NCBI RefSeq assembly: GCF_019458805.1
Contig: NZ_JAIBOA010000007.1
Coordinates: 62,001-126,000 of the forward strand
Direction of reading: 5' to 3'
DNA: 64,000 nt
From: Actinomadura parmotrematis
GTDB taxonomy: Bacteria; Actinomycetota; Actinomycetes; Streptosporangiales; Streptosporangiaceae
Positions 50,938-62,628 of this stretch are shown here, in pieces; the first letter of the stretch is position 1; each line of letters opens with the position of its first letter. A program made the position numbers and the translations under genes. The notes under the pieces are model-generated. The model searched no databases. It had not been told where the DNA came from and saw nothing but the letters and a program-made list of their open reading frames with translations.

Positions 50938-52607
50938 GGCCGGGCGGACGGCGACGACATCGACAGGGACACCGAGCGGACCACCTCCGCGAGGCGCCCG
51001 ACGCCCCCGGCCGGATCCCGCAGGTGCAGCCGGACGACGGGCAGGCCCCGCTCGCGGAGCGCCCGCACCTCGGCGAGGCCGCGCGCGAGCTGGAGCCGCG
51101 CCAGCCCGTAGGGGCGGCCCGGGACGGGGCGGTCGCCGGCCCCGCCGTCGGGGGCGTCGCCGGTGACCACCAGGAACGCGCCGGTGCCCGGTCCGTCCTT
51201 GTGCACCGGGCCGGTCGCGTGCAGGTAGCCGGGGCCGGCGCCGTAGCAGACGGGCCGGTGCGCGCCGCGGGCGAGCGCGGGCGCCAGGTAGCGGCCGGAG
51301 AACTCGCCCGACAGGTAGGACACCACCGACAGGTAGCCGGTGCCCGGGACGCGGTCCAGCAGGCCCGCCAGCACGGCGGCGAGGTCGCCGCCGACGGGCT
51401 GGCCGAGGTCGGCGTGCACCTCGATGCCGCCGTCGACGAACGCCGGCCGGCCCTCGTCGAGGGGCCCGCCCGCCGCGTCACGGAGCAGCGTGGCCGCGTC
51501 GTCCTCGGCCTCCTGGACGCTGGTGCCGCCCGCCTCGAACGGGTTCACGCCGAGCAGCCAGCCGGTGACGGCGGTCGCGTACTCCCACAGCAGGAACTGC
51601 GCGCCGAGCGGCGCCCACAGCGAGGTGTCGGCCTCGGCGGGCGCCGCCGCGCCCGGGTTGATCGCGATGCCGTGCACGTCGGGCAGCTCCTGCGGGACGC
51701 CGGGCGGCGCGAACGGCAGCACGCCGCGGCCCCGCTTGCCGGTGCCGACGGCGAGCAGCTGGGCGATCCAGTCGGTGAGGGCGCTGCCGCGGCCCGCCTC
51801 GCGCAGCACCACCTTGTCGCGGGCCGCGCCGCCGCCGCCCTGCTGCGCGCAGCCGCCGAGGATCGCGCCGAGCAGCAGCCCGGGGTTGTCCTCGGCCCGC
51901 GCCAGCGACGGCAGCAGCGCCTCGGCCTCGTCCAGCAGCCGGTGCACGTCGGCGCCCGCGAGCAGCGCCGGGACGAGCCCGTAGGCCGACAGCGCCCCGA
52001 AGTGCCCCGGCAGGTAGGGGTCGGTGAGCCCGACCCGGTACCCGCACTGGCGGGCGAAGTCGTGCAGCGGGCTGCCGTGGTCGGTGACGACCAGGAACCG
52101 CCCGGCGATCTCCCGCTCGGACAGGCCGTGCTCGCGGAACGCCGCGGTGAAGATGCGCCGGTAGGCGTCGCCCTCCAGGGACACGCCGGCCTTGCTGGAC
52201 AGCACCACCAGGGTGCGGTCCAGGCGCTCCAGCGCCAGGTCCAGCGCGGCGGTGTCGGCGCCGTCCAGGACGGTGAGCTCGCCCGCCGGGGCGGCGGCGC
52301 CGGCCGGCCGCCCCTCCATGATCGCCTGCGCGGCGAGCGCCTCGGCGCCCACCCCGATCAGCACGATGTGGTCCAGGCCCGAGTAGCGGGTCTCGGCGAC
52401 CAGGCCGTCGATCTGCTCCAGCAGGCCGCGCGAGGCCGCCGGCAGGTCGAGCCAGCCGAGCCTGCTGTGGTCCACCGCGCGCCGCCCCCACAGGCGCGGA
52501 TCCTTGCCGGCGAGGGCGCCGGGCACGCCGCAGCCCACGAGGTAGTCGCGGGCCTGCAGGGCCGCGTGCAGCACGTCGCCGCGCGTCAGTACGTCGTATC
52601 CGGACAC
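50934..52607 (-). CDS. Pgi-like SIS-family protein, copy 2, diverged
   Basis: This 557-residue protein has LGWLDLPAASRGLLEQIDGL and the second SIS-like block ALSAYGLVPALLAGADVHRLL. The phosphosugar loop reads IGVGAEALAAQAI instead of MGGSSLAPEV. SSKSGGTXE appears as SSKAGVSLEGD. The signature Arg of GGRYS is replaced in PGHFGALSAYG. HKGGP is HKDGP. Some catalytic features remain, so weak activity cannot be excluded. The GTG at 52607 is chosen because GGAGG lies nine bases upstream. It overlaps copy 3. Confidence 0.8.
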   Translation of the reverse strand: MSGYDVLTRGDVLHAALQARDYLVGCGVPGALAGKDPRLWGRRAVDHSRLGWLDLPAASRGLLEQIDGLVAETRYSGLDHIVLIGVGAEALAAQAIMEGRPAGAAAPAGELTVLDGADTAALDLALERLDRTLVVLSSKAGVSLEGDAYRRIFTAAFREHGLSEREIAGRFLVVTDHGSPLHDFARQCGYRVGLTDPYLPGHFGALSAYGLVPALLAGADVHRLLDEAEALLPSLARAEDNPGLLLGAILGGCAQQGGGGAARDKVVLREAGRGSALTDWIAQLLAVGTGKRGRGVLPFAPPGVPQELPDVHGIAINPGAAAPAEADTSLWAPLGAQFLLWEYATAVTGWLLGVNPFEAGGTSVQEAEDDAATLLRDAAGGPLDEGRPAFVDGGIEVHADLGQPVGGDLAAVLAGLLDRVPGTGYLSVVSYLSGEFSGRYLAPALARGAHRPVCYGAGPGYLHATGPVHKDGPGTGAFLVVTGDAPDGGAGDRPVPGRPYGLARLQLARGLAEVRALRERGLPVVRLHLRDPAGGVGRLAEVVRSVSLSMSSPSARP

Positions 52608-52691
52608 CGTTCCTCCCGCCCCCATCGTTCCAGGAGTCGAGCGGCATCCGCGACCTTCTGGGCGATCTTCTGGTGACAGCGGTGCGAACGG

Positions 52692-54353
52692 TCATTCCGG
52701 CAGGGCGTCAAGGAGCTGCCGAATGCCCGCGGCCCGGTCGGTGAGGTGCAGGCGGACGGCGGGCCGGCCGCGCGAGCGCAGCACCCGCAGGTCGCCGAAC
52801 GCCTGCGCGAGCTGCAGCTCCCGCAGGCTGTAGGGCCGCCCCGGCACCGGCAGCTCCGCCTCGGTGTCGCCGGTGAGCTGCAGGAACACCCCGGTCTGCG
52901 GCCCGCCCTTGTGGAACTGGCCGGCGCCGTGCAGCGCCTGCGGCGCCCACCCGAACGTCACCGGCACCGCGTTCCGCCGGATCCGCCGGGCCCGCGAGGC
53001 GAGCCGCGCCCGCAGCGCGGCCACCGGCGCGTCGCCGTGGCGGTCCAGGTAGGCCAGCACCGCGAGGTAGCCGTCGTCGGGCGCCGCGTCCAGCAGGGCG
53101 TCCAGCACGTCCGGCAGCTCCTTGGCGCCGTCCAGCAGGTCGTCCGGGCCGTGCACCTGGACGGCGCCGAAGGCCAGCAGGGGAGGGCGGACGATCACCG
53201 TGGGGGCGGCGCCCTCCTCGGGCCGCAGCAGCGCGAGCGCGCTGTCGGCGGACTCGGCGGTGTTCGGGGCGTCGAAGGGGTTCACCCCGAGCACCCGGGC
53301 CGCGATCGCGGCCGCGTACTCCCACATGAGGAACTGCGCGCCGAGCGGCCCGGCGACGCTGGCGCCCGCCTCGCGGCCCGCGCCCGGCTCGTCGGGGCGC
53401 GACCCGAGGACGATCCGCCGCATCCCGGGGGTGAGCTCGAAGCCCGGGTCGTCGACGTCGTCGAGCGCGACCGGCAGCACGCCGCGGCCGTCCTTGCCGA
53501 GCGCGCCGCTCAGCAGCTGCTCGACCCAGGAGCCGAGGCCCGGCAGGCCCGAGCCCTGGTCGGCCAGGACCACCTTGTCGCGTCCCGCCAGGGCGCTGGA
53601 GGCGAGGGCCGCGCCGAGCACGAGCGGGGGGTTGTCGTAGGGCTGGGCGAGGGCCGGCAGCAGCGCGGCCGCCTCGTCCAGCAGGCGCGTCACGTCCACG
53701 CCCGCGAGCGCGGCCGGGACGAGCGCCGAGGCGTCGAGCGCGGCGAACCGGTCGCCGGTCTCGGGGTCGGTGTGCTCCACCTCGTAGCCCGAGTCGGCGG
53801 CGAGCGCCTCCAGCGGCGTCCCCGGGTCGGTGACGACGACGAAGCGGGCGGCCGGGTCGCCGACCCCGGCCTCCCACAGGGCGCGTTCGGCGACGCGGCG
53901 GAGCGCGTCCACCTCCAGCGAATCGCCCGCCTTGTCGGCGACGACGACGAGCGTCCGCGCCGGGGCCTCGGCGAGCACCGCCGCGGCCCGCTGCGGGTCG
54001 GTGCTGTCGAGGACGGTGAGGGGCGCGCCCGCCGAGCGGGCGATGACCTCGGCGGCGGCCGCCGGGCCGCCGACCGCGATCAGCACGACGCGGTCCAGGC
54101 CCGCGCCCCGGGCGGCGCCCGCCCGCCCGGCGAGCCGCCGGGCGAGCGGGCGCGCGGACTCGGGCAGGCCGAGCCAGCCGAGGCGCCGCGCCGCGAGCGG
54201 CGCGGCGTCCGGCCCCCACAGGGTGGTGGTGCCCGCCGCGAGCGAGCGCGGCGCGCCGTCGCCGACGAGCCGGTCCAGGACCGTCTCGCCCTCCTCGACG
54301 GCGCTGCCGCGCACGGTGACCGACACGCCGCCGGCGGTCACCACCGACGTCAC
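52692..54353 (-). CDS. pgi: Glucose-6-phosphate isomerase-like SIS protein, copy 1 (closest to Pgi)
   Basis: The 553-residue protein is the most Pgi-like of the three: [59 protein letters not shown] (keeping the signature Arg) and [16 protein letters not shown] are present. The GGSS loop reads [11 protein letters not shown] and SSKSGGTXE reads [11 protein letters not shown], so phosphate binding is altered. It is the best candidate for glucose-6-phosphate/fructose-6-phosphate isomerisation in this operon, but that is not assured. Its GTG overlaps the tal stop. Confidence 0.78.
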   Translation of the reverse strand: MTSVVTAGGVSVTVRGSAVEEGETVLDRLVGDGAPRSLAAGTTTLWGPDAAPLAARRLGWLGLPESARPLARRLAGRAGAARGAGLDRVVLIAVGGPAAAAEVIARSAGAPLTVLDSTDPQRAAAVLAEAPARTLVVVADKAGDSLEVDALRRVAERALWEAGVGDPAARFVVVTDPGTPLEALAADSGYEVEHTDPETGDRFAALDASALVPAALAGVDVTRLLDEAAALLPALAQPYDNPPLVLGAALASSALAGRDKVVLADQGSGLPGLGSWVEQLLSGALGKDGRGVLPVALDDVDDPGFELTPGMRRIVLGSRPDEPGAGREAGASVAGPLGAQFLMWEYAAAIAARVLGVNPFDAPNTAESADSALALLRPEEGAAPTVIVRPPLLAFGAVQVHGPDDLLDGAKELPDVLDALLDAAPDDGYLAVLAYLDRHGDAPVAALRARLASRARRIRRNAVPVTFGWAPQALHGAGQFHKGGPQTGVFLQLTGDTEAELPVPGRPYSLRELQLAQAFGDLRVLRSRGRPAVRLHLTDRAAGIRQLLDALPE

Positions 54354-55462
54354 GCGCCGGCCTTGCTCTTCAGCTCGCCGTCGACGGTGTCCAGCAGCTC
54401 CTTCCAGGACTGCTCGAACTTCTCGACGCCCTCCTCCTCCAGCACCCTCACCACGTCGTCGTAGTCCACGCCGGCGTCCTTGAGGGCGTCCATGTGGGCC
54501 TGCGCGTCGGCGTAGTTCGGGGTGACGGTGTCGCCGGTCGGGTTCCCGTGGTCGGCCTCGGCGTCCAGCGTCGCCTCCGGCATCGTGTTGACGGTGCCGG
54601 GCGCGACGAGCTGGTCCACGTACAGCGTGTCGGGCAGGTTCGGGTCCTTCACGCCGGTGGAGGCCCACAGCGGCCGCTGCGGGCGGGCGCCCGCGTCCTT
54701 CAGCGCCTGCCAGCGGTCCGAGGCGAACTTCTCCTCGTACAGCTTGTAGGCCAGGCGGGCGTTGGCGACGCCGGCCTTGGAGCGCAGCGCCTTCGCCGCG
54801 TCCGAGCCCGCCTTGTCGAGCCGCTTGTCGATCTCGGTGTCGACCCGGCTGACGAAGAACGACGCCACCGAGGAGATCCGGGTGAGGTCGCGGCCCGCCG
54901 CGCGGGCCTGCTCCAGCCCCTCGAAGTAGGCGTCGATGACCTTGCCGTAGCGCTCCAGCGAGAAGATCAGGGTGACGTTCACGCTGATCCCCTCGGCGAT
55001 CGCCGCGGTGATCGACGGCAGCCCCGCCTCGGTCGCCGGGATCTTGATGTAGACGTTCGGCCGGTCCACCATCCACCACAGGGCCTTGGCCTCGGCGGTG
55101 GTCTTCTCGGTGTCGTGCGCCAGCCGCGGGTCGACCTCGATCGACACCCGGCCGTCCAGGCCGCCGGTGCGGTCGTACACGCCGCGCAGCACGTCGGCGC
55201 CCCAGCGGATGTCGTAGGTGGTGATGGCCCGCACGGCCTCCTCCACGTCGACGCCGCGGACCGCCAGGTCGCGCACCTGCCCGTCGTAGGCGTCGCCCTT
55301 GGACAGCGCCTTGGCGAAGATGGTCGGGTTCGAGGTGACCCCGACCACCTCCTTGTCCTCGACCAGCCGCTCCAGGTTCCCCGTCCGCAGCCGCTCGCGG
55401 CTGATGTCGTCCAGCCAGATGGACACGCCCTCGCCGGACAGCTTCTTCAATGCCTCGCTCAT
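54350..55462 (-). CDS. tal: Transaldolase
   Basis: The enzyme transfers a dihydroxyacetone unit between sugar phosphates. The 370-residue protein is the actinobacterial/cyanobacterial long type. It starts [12 protein letters not shown], has [15 protein letters not shown], the Schiff-base Lys140 in NVYIKIPAT, and [12 protein letters not shown]. It ends with an acidic stretch. It overlaps the first Pgi-like gene by four bases and follows tkt by 61 bp. Confidence 0.96.
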   Translation of the reverse strand: MSEALKKLSGEGVSIWLDDISRERLRTGNLERLVEDKEVVGVTSNPTIFAKALSKGDAYDGQVRDLAVRGVDVEEAVRAITTYDIRWGADVLRGVYDRTGGLDGRVSIEVDPRLAHDTEKTTAEAKALWWMVDRPNVYIKIPATEAGLPSITAAIAEGISVNVTLIFSLERYGKVIDAYFEGLEQARAAGRDLTRISSVASFFVSRVDTEIDKRLDKAGSDAAKALRSKAGVANARLAYKLYEEKFASDRWQALKDAGARPQRPLWASTGVKDPNLPDTLYVDQLVAPGTVNTMPEATLDAEADHGNPTGDTVTPNYADAQAHMDALKDAGVDYDDVVRVLEEEGVEKFEQSWKELLDTVDGELKSKAGA

Positions 55463-55523
55463 CGCATCCTCCTATGGGGTCCGCGGTACCCGCCGCGGAC
55501 GGGGGTATGACGGAAAGCCGTCG

Positions 55524-57653
<2,130 letters not shown>

Positions 57654-58216
57654 GGAACGCCAGGCTCCTCTCGAACCGCTTCTGCAGCCAATATCGGTCG
57701 GCGCGCGCCGGGCATCGCGGCCACATGATCCGCAACGCGGCGCGCGCCGCAGGTCTTCCCTGTATTCGGCGAGCCGCGTCCCCGCGGGCGGGCTCGGCGC
57801 CCGTGCCCCGAACGACGCCGCTCGACGGCCCGGCCGGAAGGCGCCGGGACCGCGGGCGAGCCTATCGAACCGCGGAGCACCGCCACCGGCCGCACAACCC
57901 GACCCTTGCCCTGACGTTTCCAGGGCTAACCCCTCGCCCGGGTGAAGTGTCGGGGGAGCCCGCCCCTCCCCGTCCGGGGCGGCCTCCGGGGGCGCGCGCG
58001 TCCCCCCTCCCGGACGGCCGGCCCGGCGCGTCCGGTGCCCCGGTGCTCGACCCCGGCGGGGGGCGGACTACAGTGATGACGCGGTCGCGCGCAGCGGCTG
58101 CGACCAGTCCTGGAACCAAGACCCGGCCCGCCGGCCGGCGACGGCGTGATCCATCCGCGGGGGACCATTCCGATGGTGCGCGGCCTACTTCTCCCTACTC
58201 GAACGTGGACCCGATT
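57654..58216. other. Divergent intergenic region between tkt and ctaB
   Basis: No credible gene is seen in these 563 bp. A possible ctaB -10, TACAGT, lies at 58069-58074 with no good -35. Long reading frames crossing the region reflect GC bias only. Part of it may encode an N-terminal extension of ctaB, but that would lack homology. Confidence 0.55.
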
Positions 58217-59197
58217 GTGACGGTGCTCAGTAACAAGCTCGGGATCGACCTCGACGACCAGGTGCCGGGGGCACCGGCCGTCGTCCCACCCGAGCCGGTG
58301 GCCGGACGCCGGCCGATCGCCGCGAGCCTGCGCGCCTACGTGGCGCTCACCAAGCCGCGCGTCATCGAGCTGCTCCTGATCACCACCATCCCGGTGATGT
58401 TCCTGGCCGCCAAGGGTGTGCCGCCGCTCTCGACGGTCCTGCTGACGCTGGCCTTCGGGACGATGTCGGCCGGCGCCGCCAACGCCATCAACTGCTACAT
58501 CGACCGCGACATCGACGCCAAGATGCGCCGCACCCGCCGCCGGCCGCTCGCCCGCGCGCAGGTGCTGCCGGGCCGCGCCCTGGTGTTCGGTGTGACGCTC
58601 GCCACCGTGTCGACCGTCGGGTTCGGGCTCGCCGTCAACGTCCTCGCGGCCGCGATGTCGCTGTTCGCGATCCTGTTCTACATCTTCGTGTACTCGCTGC
58701 TGCTGAAGCGCCGCACGTCGCAGAACGTGGTGTGGGGCGGCATCGCGGGCTGCATGCCCGTGATGATCGGCTGGGCGGCGATCACGGGGTCGCTCGCCTG
58801 GACGCCGCTGGTGCTGTTCGGCGTGGTGTTCCTCTGGACGCCGCCGCACACCTGGACGCTCGCCATGCGCTACCGCGAGGACTACGCGGTCGCCAAGGTC
58901 CCGATGCTGCCGGTCGTCGCGACCGAGCGCCGCGTCGTCACCGAGAGCCTGGCCTACACCTACGCCACCGTCGCCTGCTCGCTGCTGCTCTGGCCGGTCG
59001 CCGGGATGAGCCCGGTGTACGGGGTCGCCGCCGTCGTCCTCGGCGCGGTGTTCCTGGCCGAGGGGCACCGGCTGCTGAAGGCGGTGCGGGCCGGCGTCAC
59101 CGGCGTCCAGCTCCGGCCGATGCGGTTCTTCCACCTGTCGAACGTGTACCTGGCGCTGCTGTTCACCGTCGTCGCGATCGACCCGCTGCTGCACTGA
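58217..59197 (+). CDS. ctaB: Protoheme IX farnesyltransferase (heme O synthase)
   Basis: This UbiA-family enzyme attaches a farnesyl group to heme B, giving heme O for cytochrome oxidase. The 326-residue protein has about nine membrane segments, the start [21 protein letters not shown], the first Asp-rich motif [20 protein letters not shown] and the second loop [25 protein letters not shown]. The GTG at 58217 is chosen; a GTG at 58205 is also possible, and neither has a clear ribosome site. Confidence 0.95.
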   Translation: MTVLSNKLGIDLDDQVPGAPAVVPPEPVAGRRPIAASLRAYVALTKPRVIELLLITTIPVMFLAAKGVPPLSTVLLTLAFGTMSAGAANAINCYIDRDIDAKMRRTRRRPLARAQVLPGRALVFGVTLATVSTVGFGLAVNVLAAAMSLFAILFYIFVYSLLLKRRTSQNVVWGGIAGCMPVMIGWAAITGSLAWTPLVLFGVVFLWTPPHTWTLAMRYREDYAVAKVPMLPVVATERRVVTESLAYTYATVACSLLLWPVAGMSPVYGVAAVVLGAVFLAEGHRLLKAVRAGVTGVQLRPMRFFHLSNVYLALLFTVVAIDPLLH

Positions 59198-59245
59198 GCC
59201 CGCGGCACGGGCCCGCCGCACCGGGCGCGGCGGCCGTCCGGCCGT

Positions 59246-59251
59246 TACGCT
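59246..59251 (+). promoter_or_regulatory. -10 element of a leaderless PrsW-like transcript
   Basis: TACGCT ends six bases before the ATG at 59258, the same geometry as upstream of ctaA. No TTGACA-like -35 is visible. Confidence 0.45.
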
Positions 59252-59257
59252 CGGGGC

Positions 59258-60469
59258 ATGGCGCTCGTTGATCCCCAGGCGGTACTGGACGGCCGGACCC
59301 CGGGGCGTCCCCCGGTGGCCCTGATCGCCGGGGTCCTGGTCTCCTCCCTCTGCATCGTGCTGGCGCTCGCCCTGGACGCCCTGTCGGGCGGCGCCGGCTT
59401 CTGGGTCGGGGCGATCCTGGCGATCCTGCCGATCCCGATGCTGGTCGCGCTGGTGCTCGCCGTCGACCGGATGGAGCCCGAGCCGCCGCGCGTCCTGGTG
59501 TTCTCGTTCCTGTGGGGCGCGGGCGTCGCCGTCCTCGTCGCGCTCGTGCTGAACACCCTCGGGCTGCTGTACGTGACCGTCCCGATCTTCGGGGAGACCA
59601 AGGGGCACTTCGTCAGCGCCACCTTCGGCGCCCCGGTGATCGAGGAGTCGCTGAAGGGCGCGGTGCTGTTCGGGCTGCTCTGGTGGCGCCGCAACGAGAT
59701 CGACGGGTTCGCCGACGGCGTCGTCTACGCCTGCATGGTCGGCCTCGGCTTCGCGATGATGGAGAACATCACCTACTACATGCGCGCGTTCGAGGAGGGC
59801 GGCGCGCAGCAGCTCCAGGCGGTGTTCATCCTGCGCGGCCTCGTCGCGCCGTTCTCCCACCCGCTGTTCACCTCGATGACCGGCCTCGGCGTCGCCTACG
59901 CCGCCACCCACCGGCGCGGCGGCCCCGGCCAGCTCCTCGCGCCCCTCGCCGGGCTGCTCGGCGCGATGCTGCTGCACGGCCTGTGGAACGGGTCCACCGC
60001 CATCGGCGGCGGCGCCGGCCTGATCGTCGTCTACCTCGCCGACTTCGTGCTGCTCTGCGCCCTCATCACGATCATCCTGGTGGAGCGCCGGGGCACCGTC
60101 CGGCGCATCGAGCGCTACCTGCCGATGTACGCCGGCACCGGCCTGGTCACCCCGCAGGACGTGGCGATGCTGCGGTCCCTGGCGTCCCGGCGGGCCGCGC
60201 GCCGCTGGGCGCGGTCGGTCGGCGGCAAGCCCGCGGCCCGCGCGATGGAGGACTACCAGCTCGCCGCGACCGAGCTGTCGCTGCTGCACAAGCGGGTCGA
60301 GCGCGACAACGCCGAGCCGCACTGGTTCGCCGCCCGCCGCGACGCGCTGCTCAACCTGATGGCCCTCGCCCGGCAGGCGTTCCTGCGCGTCCCGCCGCGC
60401 CCGGCGTCCGTCCCCCCGCCCTGGGCGCCGCAAGGCCCCTCCGGCTTCCTCCACCCACCCCACCACTGA
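59258..60469 (+). CDS. PrsW-family intramembrane metalloprotease
   Basis: PrsW-type proteases cut membrane-embedded anti-sigma factors or related substrates. The 403-residue protein has about eight membrane segments. The conserved motifs are APVIEESLKG (Glu129-Glu130), MMENITYYMRAFEEGG, PFSHPLFTSMTG and LLHGLWNGS, which contribute metal and catalytic residues. The C-terminal 110 residues are a soluble helical tail ending in a Pro-rich stretch. The substrate is unknown; its place between ctaB and ctaA may be only positional. Confidence 0.87.
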   Translation: MALVDPQAVLDGRTPGRPPVALIAGVLVSSLCIVLALALDALSGGAGFWVGAILAILPIPMLVALVLAVDRMEPEPPRVLVFSFLWGAGVAVLVALVLNTLGLLYVTVPIFGETKGHFVSATFGAPVIEESLKGAVLFGLLWWRRNEIDGFADGVVYACMVGLGFAMMENITYYMRAFEEGGAQQLQAVFILRGLVAPFSHPLFTSMTGLGVAYAATHRRGGPGQLLAPLAGLLGAMLLHGLWNGSTAIGGGAGLIVVYLADFVLLCALITIILVERRGTVRRIERYLPMYAGTGLVTPQDVAMLRSLASRRAARRWARSVGGKPAARAMEDYQLAATELSLLHKRVERDNAEPHWFAARRDALLNLMALARQAFLRVPPRPASVPPPWAPQGPSGFLHPPHH

Positions 60470-60475
60470 CACCCC

Positions 60476-60549
60476 CACCCCGTCCCCCCGCCCCCAGATG
60501 ACCCACCGGTCACCGGGTGGTCGTGGGTGGGGTGGGGCGGGACGGGGTG
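60476..60549 (+). terminator. Extended imperfect hairpin after the PrsW-like gene
   Basis: A C-rich arm (60476-60495) is nearly complementary to a G-rich arm (60534-60549), and an inner hairpin ACCCACCGGTCACCGGGTGG lies between them. There is no T run. It may end the PrsW-like transcript; the right arm overlaps the G-quadruplex motif, so the two structures compete. Confidence 0.35.
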
Positions 60550-60562
60550 GGACGGGGCGGGG
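60525..60562 (+). repeat. Eight-tract G-quadruplex-forming sequence
   Basis: Eight runs of three or four G are separated by single- or two-base loops on the plus strand (first half GGGTGGGGTGGGGCGGG). This is enough for two stacked intramolecular quadruplexes. It lies about 45 bp upstream of the ctaA -10 element. Confidence 0.75.
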
Positions 60563-60607
60563 ACACGGCTGCGCGGGGGGTGCGTCGAGGTCACCGGCAC
60601 CCGCCCA

Positions 60608-60613
60608 TACGAT
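60608..60613 (+). promoter_or_regulatory. -10 element of leaderless ctaA
   Basis: TACGAT ends six bases before the GTG at 60620, so transcription should start at the initiation codon. No good -35 and no ribosome site are seen. Confidence 0.5.
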
Positions 60614-60619
60614 GGGGCC

Positions 60620-61621
60620 GTGGCTGAACGATCCGACGCCCCGTCGTCCCCGAGCAACCCGCTGGTCCGCGCGTGGCACGCCGTCTGGCGCCCCACCCCG
60701 GCCTCGCTCCGGCTGCTCGCGCTCCTCGGTGTCATCGGCAACGCCGGCATCGTCGCGACGGGCGGCGCGGTGCGCGTCACCAAGTCCGGGCTCGGCTGCC
60801 CCGACTGGCCGCGCTGCTCGGGCGACAGCCTCACCCCGACGCACAACCCCGAGCACCACGCGCTGAACATGTCGATCGAGTTCGGCAACCGGATGCTCAC
60901 CTTCGTCGTCCTCGCCGTCGGCGTGCTGGTGTTCGTCGCGGCCCTGCGGCTCCGGCCGCGCCGCCGCGAGCTCGTCGGGCTCGCCGCCGCGCAGCCGCTC
61001 AGCGTCGTCGCGCAGGCCGTCATCGGCGGCATCGTCGTCCTCACCGACCTGCACCCGGCGGCGGTCTCGCTGCACTTCCTGGTCTCGCCGGTGCTGCTGG
61101 TCTTCTGCGTCGCGCTGTGGATCCGCTCGGGCGAGGGCGACGCCCCGGCCCGCCGCCTGGTCACCCCGGGCCTCCGCCGCCTCGCCTGGGCGCTCGCCGC
61201 CGCGACCGGCGCCGTCCTGATCGCCGGGACCGTCGTCACCGGCACCGGCCCGCACGCCGGGGACAACGCGGCGCGGCGCTGGCCGTTCGACATCGAGGAC
61301 GTCGCCCGCATCCACGGCTCGCTGGCCTGGCTGACGGTGATCCTCACCCTCGCCTTCCTGGCCTGGGCGCACCGCACCGACGCCCCGCACGCCGTCCGCC
61401 GCCGCGCCCTGGAGCTCGCCGCCCTGGAGCTGGCGCAGGGCGCCGTCGGCTACATCCAGTACTTCACCGGCGTGCCCGCGCCCCTCGTCGTCCTGCACAT
61501 GCTGGGCGCCGTCCTGATGTGGATCGCGGCCCTGCGGCTGCTGTTCGCGCTCCGCGACCGCGGCGCCCTCGACGCCGCTCCGGCCGCGCCCCCGGTCGAC
61601 CGCACCGCCCAGCCCGCCTGA
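60620..61621 (+). CDS. ctaA: Heme A synthase
   Basis: CtaA oxidises the C8 methyl of heme O to give heme A. The 333-residue protein has about eight membrane segments, the Cys pair in KSGLGCPDWPRCSGD, IEFGNRMLTF, and heme-ligand His residues in AVSLHFLVSP, RIHGSLAW and VLHMLGAVLMW. The GTG at 60620 is chosen because of the leaderless promoter; longer in-frame starts would read through the G-rich repeats. Its stop is adjacent to the convergent AraC stop (TGATCA). Confidence 0.94.
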   Translation: MAERSDAPSSPSNPLVRAWHAVWRPTPASLRLLALLGVIGNAGIVATGGAVRVTKSGLGCPDWPRCSGDSLTPTHNPEHHALNMSIEFGNRMLTFVVLAVGVLVFVAALRLRPRRRELVGLAAAQPLSVVAQAVIGGIVVLTDLHPAAVSLHFLVSPVLLVFCVALWIRSGEGDAPARRLVTPGLRRLAWALAAATGAVLIAGTVVTGTGPHAGDNAARRWPFDIEDVARIHGSLAWLTVILTLAFLAWAHRTDAPHAVRRRALELAALELAQGAVGYIQYFTGVPAPLVVLHMLGAVLMWIAALRLLFALRDRGALDAAPAAPPVDRTAQPA

Positions 61622-62548
61622 TCAGGCGCCCCGCCACTCCGACGGGCTGCGCCCCCGGGCGCGCTTGAACGCCACGCTGAACGCGAACGGGTCCTGGTAG
61701 CCGACCTGGCGGGCCACGGCGGCGACGGTCTGCCGGGTGTCGCGCAGCAGGTCGGCCGCGACGCTCATGCGCCAGTCGGTGAGGTAGCCGAGCGGCGGCC
61801 GCCCGACGAGGGCGGCGAAGCGTCCGGCGAACGCGGCGCGGGACAGGCCGGCCTCGGCCGCCAGCGACGCGACGGTCCACCGGCGGGCGGGGGCCTCGTG
61901 CAGGGCCCGCAGCGCCGCGCCGACCGCCGGATCGGCCAGCGCCCGGTACCAGCCGGGCGGTTCCGCCCCGGGCCGGGTGCACCAGGCCCGCAGCGCGATC
62001 ACCAGGACCAGGTCCAGCAGCCGGGCGAGGACGGCGTCCTGGCCGGGCTCGTCGCGGGCGGCCTCGGCGGACAGCAGCTCCAGGGGCGCGCGGGTGCGCG
62101 GCCCCGCCGGGACGATGGCCAGCGGCGGCAGCAGGTCCAGCAGCCGGGCGGCGGCGTCGCCGTGCAGCTCGTACACCCCGCGCAGCATGACGGTGGCCCC
62201 GGCCGCGCCGTCACCGTAGGTGCGGCCGGCCCGCACCGCTGCGGGTCCGGCGGGCGCGCCGCCGGGCAGATACTTGCGGCCCTCGCGGATCACGAACCCG
62301 GGCGGGGTCGCCGGATCGTCGGTGACGGTGTACCCGCCGGGCGCGGTGACCAGGGCGATGTCGCCCGTGGCGAGCCGCACCGGGGCCGCGTCCCCGACGC
62401 TGATCCAGGCGTGCCCGCCGAGCGTGGCCGCGACGGCCAGCGGCGGCGCGTCCTCGTACGCCACCCCCCACGGCGGCCGCTGGACGAGCTGCCGGACCAG
62501 CGCGTCCCGCGCGCGGGCGCGGTTCAGCAGGTCCGTCAGGACGTCCAT
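61622..62548 (-). CDS. AraC-family regulator with cupin-like sensor domain
   Basis: The 308-residue protein has an N-terminal cupin-type domain (about 25-190, AWISVGDAAPVRLATGDIALV) and a C-terminal AraC double helix-turn-helix (about 205-305, WTVASLAAEAGLSRAAFAGRF and VAAVARQVGYQDPFAFSVAFKRARG). A TAACGT -10 element ends six bases before the ATG on the minus strand, so the mRNA should be leaderless. The divergent SDR-like gene is the probable target, as is common for this arrangement. Confidence 0.87.
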   Translation of the reverse strand: MDVLTDLLNRARARDALVRQLVQRPPWGVAYEDAPPLAVAATLGGHAWISVGDAAPVRLATGDIALVTAPGGYTVTDDPATPPGFVIREGRKYLPGGAPAGPAAVRAGRTYGDGAAGATVMLRGVYELHGDAAARLLDLLPPLAIVPAGPRTRAPLELLSAEAARDEPGQDAVLARLLDLVLVIALRAWCTRPGAEPPGWYRALADPAVGAALRALHEAPARRWTVASLAAEAGLSRAAFAGRFAALVGRPPLGYLTDWRMSVAADLLRDTRQTVAAVARQVGYQDPFAFSVAFKRARGRSPSEWRGA

Positions 62549-62628
62549 GCCGCCACGTTAGACGATGGCAAAGGGAACAAGGATCATCACCCATGGATCG
62601 TCCACGGCCGGTGCCGCAGGCTGAGCGC

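Noticed and set aside
57926..61498. Antisense open frame of 1190 codons across ctaB, the PrsW-like gene and ctaA
   Set aside because: It lies opposite three well-supported membrane-protein genes, has low-complexity Arg/Gly/Asp/His composition and no domain. It is an effect of high third-position GC.
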